NCBI GenBank assembly: GCA_019348265.1
Contig: JAHWJV010000233.1
Coordinates: forward strand, 1 to 6,071
Length of the DNA: 6,071 bases
Origin: Gemmatimonadota bacterium
GTDB taxonomy: Bacteria > Gemmatimonadota > Gemmatimonadetes > Longimicrobiales > Longimicrobiaceae
Reading direction: 5' to 3'
The number at the start of each line of letters is the position of its first letter. Within the stretch, counting starts at the first letter, position 1. Both the position numbers and the translations under genes were made by a program. Below, in pieces: positions 1 to 5,280 of the stretch. The notes under the pieces are model-generated. The model was not told the DNA's origin. It saw nothing but the letters and a program-made list of their open reading frames with translations, and did no database searches.

Positions 1-9
1 GGGATCGTG

Positions 10-15
10 CCTCCT
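10..15 (-). promoter_or_regulatory. Shine-Dalgarno overlapping the clpX stop, for a gene beyond the window
   Basis: The minus strand reads TAGGAGGCACGATCCC to the window end. A perfect AGGAGG overlaps the last two bases of the clpX TAG stop codon. No ATG, GTG or TTG occurs in the remaining 9 nt, so the start codon would lie just outside. The spacing suits a tightly coupled downstream gene; lon often follows clpX in bacteria, but which gene it is here cannot be seen. Confidence 0.5.
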
Positions 16-1276
16 ACGAGGCGGCGCGCCTCGGGCGGTCGGTCTTCGCCGGGGTCTCGGTGCGGGGGACGAGCGTCGGGTTGACCCGCTCGAGCACCAC
101 CGACCGGTCGATCACGCACTTGCCGATGTCCGTGCGGCTCGGCAGGGCGTACATGACCTCCAGCAGCACCTCTTCGAGGATGGCGCGAAGCCCGCGGGCG
201 CCGGTGCCCCGCAGCAGCGCCTGGTCGGCGACGGCGTGGAGCGCGTCCTCGGTGAACTCGAGGTCGATGTTGTCGAGGGCGAACGTCCGCTTGTACTGCT
301 TGACGAGGGCGTTCTTCGGCTCGACGAGGATCTGGATGAGGGCCTCGTGGTCGAGGTTCTGGACGGCGCCGATGACGGGCAGCCGGCCGACGAATTCCGG
401 GATGAGCCCGAACTTCAACAGGTCCTCCGGGGCGACCTCGACGAAGACCTCGGCCGCACCCGACTTGTCCTTCTGGACCTCGGTGCGGAACCCGATCGAC
501 TTCTGGCCGACGCGGCCCTCGATGATCTTGTCGAGGCCGGCGAAGGCACCACCGCAGATGAACAGGATGTTCGTGGTGTCGATCTGGATGAACTCCTGGT
601 GCGGGTGCTTGCGCCCGCCCTGAGGGGGGACCGAGGCGGTCGTGCCCTCGAGGATCTTGAGCAACGCCTGCTGCACGCCCTCCCCGGAGACGTCCCGGGT
701 GATCGACGGGTTCTCGCTCTTGCGGGCGATCTTGTCGATCTCGTCGATGTAGATGATCCCGCGCTCGCACTCCGCGACGTTGAAGTCGGCGGCCTGGAGC
801 AGGCGGACCAGGATGTTCTCGACGTCCTCACCGACGTAGCCCGCCTCGGTGAGCGTGGTCGCGTCGACGATGGTGAAGGGGACGCGGAGCGTGCGCGCGA
901 GCGTTTGCGCCAGCAGCGTCTTCCCCACACCCGTCGAGCCGATCAGCAGGATGTTGGATTTTTCCAGCTCGATGTCCTCACCGGTCATCGCCTGCTGGTT
1001 CACCCGCTTGTAGTGGTTGTACACCGCCACCGCCAGGGAACGCTTCGCGTCCTCCTGCCCGATGACGTACTGATCCAGCGCGTCCTTGATCTCGCGAGGA
1101 GTCGGGAGCGGCGTGGGCGCACTGGCTGCCTCCTTCTCCTCCTCTTCCGCCAGGATCTCATTACACAACGAGATACACTCGTTGCAAATGTAGACCGACG
1201 GACCGGAGATGAAGCGCTTCACCGCGTCCTTGGATTTTCCGCAGAAGGAACAGCGGAGATGCTTATCGCTCGCCAT
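14..1276 (-). CDS. clpX: ATP-dependent Clp protease ATP-binding subunit ClpX
   Basis: ClpX is the hexameric AAA+ unfoldase that recognises tagged substrates and feeds them into ClpP. Numbered from the ATG at 1276 (420 aa; E. coli has 424), the N-terminal zinc-binding domain has Cys9, Cys12, Cys31 and Cys34. An acidic, Pro-rich linker follows at about 43-60. Walker A GSTGVGKT is at 113-120, the pore-1 loop GYVG at 146-149, and Walker B IIYIDEIDK at 174-182. The RKH pore loop is at 222-224 and the ClpP-docking IGF loop at 261-263. Arg298 (EFVGR) is the likely arginine finger and Arg361 (GARGLR) the sensor-2 residue. All key positions are intact, so the enzyme should be active with the neighbouring ClpP. 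A TTG three codons upstream (1285) is possible, but the ATG directly before ASDKHLRCSFCGK fits the family. No clear Shine-Dalgarno is present. Confidence 0.98.
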   Translation of the reverse strand: MASDKHLRCSFCGKSKDAVKRFISGPSVYICNECISLCNEILAEEEEKEAASAPTPLPTPREIKDALDQYVIGQEDAKRSLAVAVYNHYKRVNQQAMTGEDIELEKSNILLIGSTGVGKTLLAQTLARTLRVPFTIVDATTLTEAGYVGEDVENILVRLLQAADFNVAECERGIIYIDEIDKIARKSENPSITRDVSGEGVQQALLKILEGTTASVPPQGGRKHPHQEFIQIDTTNILFICGGAFAGLDKIIEGRVGQKSIGFRTEVQKDKSGAAEVFVEVAPEDLLKFGLIPEFVGRLPVIGAVQNLDHEALIQILVEPKNALVKQYKRTFALDNIDLEFTEDALHAVADQALLRGTGARGLRAILEEVLLEVMYALPSRTDIGKCVIDRSVVLERVNPTLVPRTETPAKTDRPRRAAS

Positions 1277-1308
1277 AGACTTCAAACCGCGAGAGGGGAA
1301 GGGGCATG

Positions 1309-1328
1309 GCCGCCGGATACCCGGCGGC
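1309..1328 (-). other. Intergenic hairpin between clpP and clpX
   Basis: GCCGCCGG (1309-1316) and CCGGCGGC (1321-1328) form a perfect 8-bp stem with a 4-nt loop, 7 nt beyond the clpP stop codon. The minus strand continues as CATGCCCCTTCC with no U-tract, so it is unlikely to be a full terminator. It could be an mRNA processing or stability element, or a partial attenuator that sets the ClpP:ClpX ratio. In DNA this G+C-rich a short stem can also arise by chance. Confidence 0.45.
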
Positions 1329-1335
1329 GGACCGT

Positions 1336-1962
1336 CTAGATACCAGTTTCGGCCACTTCGTGCGTAACATTCACCACTTCACCCTGACGAGAGATGACAT
1401 GGTCGATCAGACCGTACTCCTTGGCCTCGTCCGGTGTCATGAAACGGTCGCGGTCGAGGTCCTCCATGATCCGCTGTACCGTCTGCCCGGTGTGCTTCGC
1501 GTAGATCTCGTTGAGCCGCTCGCGCAGGTAGAGGATCTCCCGCGCCTGGATCTCGAGGTCGGCCGCCGTTCCGTGCACGCCGCCCATCGACGGCTGGTGC
1601 ATCATGATACGCGAGTTCGGAAGGGCGTACCGCTTTCCCTTGGTCCCCGCGGCGAGCAGAAACGAGCCCATGCTGGCGGCGATGCCCATGCAGTAGGTGT
1701 TCACAGGCGCGCGCAGGAACTGGATGGTGTCGTAGATCGCCAGACCGCTGTACACCGAGCCGCCGGGCGAGTTGATGTAAAGATAAATGTCCTTCTCCGG
1801 GTTGTCCGCATCCAGGAACAGGAGCTGTGCTATGATGATGTTCGCGACATCGTCGTTGATCGCGGTGCCCAGGAACACGATCCTGTCCATGAGCAGCCGG
1901 GAGAAGATGTCGTAGGTCCGCTCTCCACGGCTCGAACGTTCGATTACATAAGGCGCGTACAT
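1336..1962 (-). CDS. clpP: ATP-dependent Clp protease proteolytic subunit ClpP
   Basis: ClpP is the tetradecameric serine protease chamber that degrades polypeptides threaded in by ClpX or another Clp ATPase in the cytoplasm. The 208-aa protein has the full triad: Ser97 in GIAASMGS, His122 in MMHQP and Asp172 in DRDRF. The structural motif YINSPGGSV is at 62-70. Ser97 and His122 carry the same numbers as in the mature E. coli enzyme and Asp172 is one off. The first residues, MYAPYVIE, align with the mature E. coli N-terminus (ALVPMVIE), so there is no propeptide beyond perhaps the initiator Met. The start is fixed because an in-frame TAA directly precedes the ATG. No Shine-Dalgarno is visible in the 30-nt gap after tig, so translational coupling or an SD-independent start is likely. 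A 59-nt gap with a hairpin separates it from clpX. Confidence 0.98.
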   Translation of the reverse strand: MYAPYVIERSSRGERTYDIFSRLLMDRIVFLGTAINDDVANIIIAQLLFLDADNPEKDIYLYINSPGGSVYSGLAIYDTIQFLRAPVNTYCMGIAASMGSFLLAAGTKGKRYALPNSRIMMHQPSMGGVHGTAADLEIQAREILYLRERLNEIYAKHTGQTVQRIMEDLDRDRFMTPDEAKEYGLIDHVISRQGEVVNVTHEVAETGI

Positions 1963-1992
1963 TTACGTCGGGATTCAGGTTCGGGCTCGGTA

Positions 1993-3294
1993 TCAGGCGA
2001 CGGTGTTCTGTCCCAGGAGAAAGGTGAAGACCTTGTCCTGGGTGAGCTCCCGCTCGAGGACCTCCAGCTGTCCGGACTTCTCCAGCTGGAGCCACACCTC
2101 GCTCGGGGTACGGCCGTGCGCGCTGGCGAGCTCCTCGACCTTGGAGTCGATCTCGTCCTGCGTCGCGTTCAACCCCTCCTGCTCGGCAATGTGCTCCACG
2201 ACCAGGGTCCGCTTCAGCCCCCACTCCGCCTGCGGTCGGAGGGTCGCGCGGATCGCGCCTATCCGCTCCTCCTCCTCCGCCGTGTGGTGATGCGGCTTCC
2301 CCTCTTCGTGCGAGTGCCCCGTCATGTAGTCGAGGTACCGGTCGACCATCGAATTCGGAACCGAGAACGGATTCGCCTCCAGGATCCGGTCGACCAGCTG
2401 CTGCCGGAGCTCACCGTCGGCTCGCTGGCCCGCTTCGGTCTCCAGGTCCGCACGGATCCGCTCCCGCAAAGCCTCCAGCGTCTCGAACTCGCCGACACCC
2501 TTGGCGAACTCATCGTCCAGCTCCGGGGCGATTTTGCGCTCGATCCCCGTCAGCCGGATGTGCAGACGCTGCTCGACGCCGCGGCTCGCCTCGTCCGGGA
2601 AGTCGTCGGGGAAGCGGGCGGTGAAATCCCCCTCCTCGCCGAGCCCGAGGCTCAGGATCGCCTCCTCCACGTCGGGGATCGCCTGCCCCTCGCCGATCAC
2701 GAAGCGGTAGGGCCGCGGCGTCGCGTCCTCCTGCGGCTCCCCGTCCGTGCTCAGCGGAGTGATCTCGACGGAGACCTGCTGGCCGGCGGCGGGCTTGAGC
2801 CCCTCGCCTTCCAGTGCCTCCCAGGTGGCCCGCTCGTCACGGAGTCGCTCCAGCACGCCGGTGACGTCGTCCTCCGACGTCTCCAACGGCGCCCGCGTGA
2901 GGGTGAACCCCGAGAGCCGGGTGAGCTCGATCTCGGGGCGAACCTCCAGCTCCACCTCGAAGGTCAGGTCGGCGCCGGGCTTGTACTCGATCCGATCGAC
3001 TTTGCCCTGGTTGATGGGCGTGAGACCCTGGCTCTCGAGCGCCTCGCGATACGCTTCCTGGATCGTGCGGTCGACAGTCTCCTGGTCGATCGACGGGCCG
3101 AAACGCTGCTCGACGACGCGCGACGGGAGCTTTCCTTTCCGAAATCCGGGCATGCGCGCGTTGCGCGCCATCTGGTCGCTCACGGCCCCGCGCGTTCGCT
3201 TCACGCGCTCGGCGGGGACGGTGATAGACAACCGACGGCTCCAGGCTTCAGCTTCCTGGACCGCGATCTTCAAATTCATGGTTTCGGGGGACAT
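1993..3294 (-). CDS. tig: Trigger factor, ribosome-associated chaperone
   Basis: Trigger factor binds ribosomal protein uL23 at the exit tunnel and shields nascent chains. Numbered from the ATG at 3294 (433 aa; E. coli has 432), the ribosome-binding signature GFRKGK is at residues 50-55. The N-terminal domain runs to about 150. A FKBP-like PPIase domain occupies about 169-254, and the helical C-terminal chaperone domain begins near ELDDEFAKG (about 258). The PPIase domain looks diverged: AIPDVEEA stands where E. coli has the IPGFED motif with Phe198. The C-terminal domain carries a His-rich loop (His at 327, 329 and 335-337). GGAG lies 3 nt before the chosen ATG, closer than usual. A second in-frame ATG at 3279 (MNLKI, 428 aa) aligns about as well with the E. 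coli start. Any longer start would run into the tRNA. clpP begins 30 nt after the stop. Confidence 0.96.
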   Translation of the reverse strand: MSPETMNLKIAVQEAEAWSRRLSITVPAERVKRTRGAVSDQMARNARMPGFRKGKLPSRVVEQRFGPSIDQETVDRTIQEAYREALESQGLTPINQGKVDRIEYKPGADLTFEVELEVRPEIELTRLSGFTLTRAPLETSEDDVTGVLERLRDERATWEALEGEGLKPAAGQQVSVEITPLSTDGEPQEDATPRPYRFVIGEGQAIPDVEEAILSLGLGEEGDFTARFPDDFPDEASRGVEQRLHIRLTGIERKIAPELDDEFAKGVGEFETLEALRERIRADLETEAGQRADGELRQQLVDRILEANPFSVPNSMVDRYLDYMTGHSHEEGKPHHHTAEEEERIGAIRATLRPQAEWGLKRTLVVEHIAEQEGLNATQDEIDSKVEELASAHGRTPSEVWLQLEKSGQLEVLERELTQDKVFTFLLGQNTVA

Positions 3295-3324
3295 CCGCTC
3301 CGCCGATGCGGTGATCAATCGATG

Positions 3325-3406
3325 TGCGAAAGGGGGGACTCGAACCCCCACGGCCGGGGCCGCCAGATCCTAAGTCTGGTGCGTCTACCAGTTCCGCCAC
3401 TTCCGC
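3325..3406 (-). tRNA. tRNA-Leu, anticodon UAG
   Basis: The 82-nt minus-strand gene folds as a class II (long variable arm) tRNA. The acceptor stem GCGGAAG pairs with CTTTCGC, with one G:U pair, and is followed by discriminator A at 3325. U8 is present, and the D-loop carries the AACTGGTAGA pattern of bacterial tRNA-Leu. The anticodon stem CCAGA/TCTGG closes loop CTTAGGA, giving anticodon UAG, which reads CUA and probably other CUN leucine codons. The variable arm is a CGGCC/GGCCG stem. The T arm is GGGGG-TTCGAGT-CCCCC. The terminal CCA is not encoded (CAT follows the discriminator), so it must be added by nucleotidyltransferase. A strong promoter lies just upstream and tig begins 30-45 nt downstream, so the tRNA is probably cut from the tig operon transcript. 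Confidence 0.97.
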
Positions 3407-3422
3407 CCGAGGTCGTTCTGCA

Positions 3423-3451
3423 AATATAGACGAGGTGTGAGGGGGGGTCAA
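3423..3451 (-). promoter_or_regulatory. Sigma-70-type promoter for tRNA-Leu and probably tig-clpP-clpX
   Basis: On the minus strand a -35 box TTGACC (3446-3451) is followed by a 17-nt spacer and a -10 box TATATT (3423-3428). Each box matches its consensus at five of six positions, and the spacing is ideal. Initiation would fall near 3416, about 10 nt before the tRNA 5' end. The A+T-rich -10 stands out in very G+C-rich DNA. I see no comparable promoter in the short gaps downstream, so this may drive the whole operon. Confidence 0.8.
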
Positions 3452-3517
3452 CCGAAAGGAGCACACGGTTGTAGCGCCGTACGCCCGTCGTCGGCCCCGC
3501 GGCTCCCTGTCACGAGA

Positions 3518-3555
3518 GCGGGGTCGGCCCGGCACTCTCCCCGAGCCGACCCCGC
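3518..3555 (-). terminator. GC-rich stem-loop after htrA, probable terminator
   Basis: GCGGGGTCGGC (3518-3528) and GCCGACCCCGC (3545-3555) form a perfect 11-bp stem. After one mismatch, three more inner pairs are possible (3530-3532 with 3541-3543). The stem starts 20 nt past the htrA stop codon and ahead of the tRNA promoter, the right place to separate the two transcription units. Neither strand has a U-tract after the stem, so termination may be inefficient or need Rho. Confidence 0.5.
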
Positions 3556-3575
3556 CGCGCCTGGTCCACTCGACG

Positions 3576-5087
3576 CTAAGGCATCCGGATGTTCACGATC
3601 CGGTTCGCGCCGGTGTCGGTCTGCACCGTAAGCGAGACGATCTGCCCGCTCCGCTTCGCGTTCACCAGCCGCTGATACTCCGCGACCGTGTTTACCGCCT
3701 GCCCATCGACGGAGACCACCTTGAGGCGGCCCTCCGAGATTCCCTTGCGGTCGGCGGGGCTGAGCGGCTCCACGTCAACGACCAGCAGGCCGCCGAGCTG
3801 CTGGAAGCGAGTTCCGCGCGCCGTCTCCGCCGTGAGCGGTGCGACCTCGATGCCGAGGCCATTCTGCGTGGGCGCGCGTGCGGCCGGGGACTCCGCGGCG
3901 ATCTGCGTCGCCGTCGAGGGAGCCTCGGCGAGCTGCACCTGCAGACGCTGCCGGTCGCCGCCGCGGATCACTTCGAGCGTCACCCGGTCACCCGGGTTGA
4001 GGCTCGCGATGCGCCGCTGCAGCTCGTTGACCTGGGTCACGTTGTTGCCGTTCACGGCCACGATCACGTCGCCGGAGCGGAGCCCGGCGCGCTGCGCCGG
4101 ACTGTTCTCCATGCTGAAATCCTCCACGAGGATGCCGCCGACGCTGGGCAGGCGGTAGTACTCCGCGTCCTCGACGGAGACGTCCTGGATGCTGACCCCC
4201 AGGATCGGCCGACGCACCTTGCCATAGCGGATCAGGTCCTCGCCGACTCGCCGCGCGATGTCGATCGGGACCGCGAAGCCGTACCCCTCGTAGAAGCCCG
4301 TGTTGGAGGCGATCGCCGAGTTCACCCCGATCACCTCTCCGCGAATGTTGACCAGCGGACCACCCGAGTTGCCCGGGTTGATCGCCGCGTCCGTCTGGAT
4401 GAAGCTCTCGAGCGTGTAGCTGCTCTGCGTCGTCTGACCGATGATGCCGAGCGGCCGGCCCTTGGCGCTGACGATTCCAGCCGTGACGGTGAAGTCGAGG
4501 TTACCAAGTGGGTTGCCGATCGCCAACACCCACTCGCCCACGCGGGTCTGCTCCGGATCGCCGAGGCGTACGCTCGGGAAGCCGGTTCCCTCGAGCTTGA
4601 TCACCGCGATGTCCGTGTTGGGGTCGCGGCCGATCACGCGCGCCAGGAACTCCCGTCGATCCTTCAGGATGACCTTGATCGCGGTGGCGTCCTCCACGAC
4701 GTGGTTATTCGTCAGGATGTAGCCGTCCGCGCTGATCAGGAAGCCGGAGCCCGCTCCCTGCTGCGGCCGTGGCTCACGATCGCCTTCCGGCATCTCGAAG
4801 AAGCGGCGGAACGACTCCGGCAGGTCGGAGGACCCGGCGCTCGACCGCGGCGGCCGCTCCACCTGGATGTTCACCACGGCAGGCGTAACGGACTCGGAGA
4901 TCGCGACGAAGGCCTCGCTCAGCTCGGCTACCGGGCGGACCTCCCGGGCCGCGGGGGGAGATTGCAGGAGCGCGGCGGCGTGCGATCCGGCCGTCCACTC
5001 CATGCCCGATGCCAGCACCACCCCGCCCATGAAGGCGATGGCGGTGAAGCCGATGATCCTGGCCTTGGCTCGTACGGGATCTAGCAT
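3576..5087 (-). CDS. htrA: Do-family serine endoprotease with two PDZ domains (HtrA/DegP/MucD type)
   Basis: This is an ATP-independent protease/chaperone expected to act outside the cytoplasmic membrane on misfolded envelope proteins. Numbered from the ATG at 5087 (503 aa), a short charged N-terminus is followed by a hydrophobic segment at about residues 11-28, a signal peptide or membrane anchor. The trypsin-like domain shows all three catalytic residues: His129 in TNNHVV, Asp159 in NTDIAVIKL and Ser241 in the GNSGGPL motif. PDZ1 covers about 294-385 (RPILGV to VIRGG) and PDZ2 about 409-503. The segment between the N-terminal strand and the His motif (loop LA) is short, more like DegQ/MucD than E. 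coli DegP. An in-frame TTG at 5132 would add 15 residues, with GAAG 4 nt before it. The ATG is preferred because it places a typical charged N-region directly before the hydrophobic stretch, although no Shine-Dalgarno precedes it. PDZ2 has RL where PDZ domains often have GD (ISEGRLKVVSVDG). Confidence 0.95.
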   Translation of the reverse strand: MLDPVRAKARIIGFTAIAFMGGVVLASGMEWTAGSHAAALLQSPPAAREVRPVAELSEAFVAISESVTPAVVNIQVERPPRSSAGSSDLPESFRRFFEMPEGDREPRPQQGAGSGFLISADGYILTNNHVVEDATAIKVILKDRREFLARVIGRDPNTDIAVIKLEGTGFPSVRLGDPEQTRVGEWVLAIGNPLGNLDFTVTAGIVSAKGRPLGIIGQTTQSSYTLESFIQTDAAINPGNSGGPLVNIRGEVIGVNSAIASNTGFYEGYGFAVPIDIARRVGEDLIRYGKVRRPILGVSIQDVSVEDAEYYRLPSVGGILVEDFSMENSPAQRAGLRSGDVIVAVNGNNVTQVNELQRRIASLNPGDRVTLEVIRGGDRQRLQVQLAEAPSTATQIAAESPAARAPTQNGLGIEVAPLTAETARGTRFQQLGGLLVVDVEPLSPADRKGISEGRLKVVSVDGQAVNTVAEYQRLVNAKRSGQIVSLTVQTDTGANRIVNIRMP

Positions 5088-5158
5088 AAGTGTGTCGACA
5101 GCCTGTGTGGGGAGATCGCGGAGACGGTCCAACGAGCTTCAATCGTACCACTGATCCA

Positions 5159-5274
5159 GGGAATAGGGAATAGGGAACAGGGAACAGCCTGCACGAAACA
5201 GCGGGGGTCGAAATCGACGTGCGAAATCGGCCCCCGCTCAACGTTTCCCGCTCTTCCCTGTTCCCTGTTCCCTA
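5159..5274. repeat. Inverted pair of heptamer (GGGAAYA) arrays flanking a hairpin
   Basis: Positions 5159-5186 hold four tandem 7-mers: GGGAATA twice, then GGGAACA twice. Positions 5254-5274 hold the reverse-complement pattern (TTCCCTG, TTCCCTG, TTCCCTA), with a decayed copy just before it. The segments 5171-5187 (TAGGGAACAGGGAACAG) and 5258-5274 are perfect 17-nt inverted repeats. The GC-rich hairpin at 5200-5238 sits between them, so the region could fold into a nested stem structure. It lies wholly between dnaK and htrA. Heptamer arrays of this general kind (STRR sequences) are known from cyanobacteria; whether this is a dispersed family here is unknown. Confidence 0.75.
5200..5238 (-). 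terminator. Candidate intrinsic terminator after dnaK
   Basis: On the minus strand, AGCGGGGG at 5231-5238 begins a 12-bp stem whose other half is 5200-5211. The stem contains one G:U pair and closes a 15-nt loop (5212-5226). The minus strand continues as GTTTC after the stem, so the U-tract is short. The hairpin lies about 42 nt beyond the dnaK stop codon, where a terminator is expected. The weak U-tract leaves open that it is mainly a 3'-end stabiliser or the core of the surrounding repeat element. Confidence 0.55.
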
Positions 5275-5280
5275 CGCGAG

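Noticed and set aside
14..1285. TTG start for clpX at 1285
   Set aside because: It would add only MKS before the ATG, with no better ribosome binding site; the ATG at 1276 gives a family-typical N-terminus.
236..1339. A 367-codon plus-strand open frame antisense to clpX
   Set aside because: Its composition (long runs of Asp, Leu, Val and Arg) is that of a complementary-strand shadow of the conserved clpX gene.
3295..3351. A longer trigger factor starting at a GTG at 3351
   Set aside because: The added residues (MGVRVPPFAHR...) are a translation of the T arm and acceptor end of the tRNA-Leu, so this start is an artefact.
1306..3429. A 707-codon open frame on the plus strand, antisense to clpP, tig and the tRNA
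   Set aside because: It runs antisense through two certain genes and a tRNA, is Arg/Leu/Val/Asp-rich in the way G+C-rich shadow frames are, and shows no recognisable domain.
3248..3535. A 95-codon minus-strand frame containing AEVAELVDAPDLGSGG
   Set aside because: This is the familiar spurious translation of a tRNA-Leu gene; it also overlaps the promoter and the tig start.
3518..3555. CIRCE/HrcA-type heat-shock operator, prompted by GGCACTCTCC in the loop
   Set aside because: There is no TTAGCACTC-N9-GAGTGCTAA pattern; the symmetry is a plain terminator-like stem.
5135..5170. A possible htrA promoter with TACGAT as -10 (5142-5147)
   Set aside because: The -10 matches four of six consensus bases, but the hexamer 17 nt upstream falls in the heptamer array and matches a -35 box poorly. 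htrA must have some promoter or depend on dnaK read-through, but I cannot place one with confidence.
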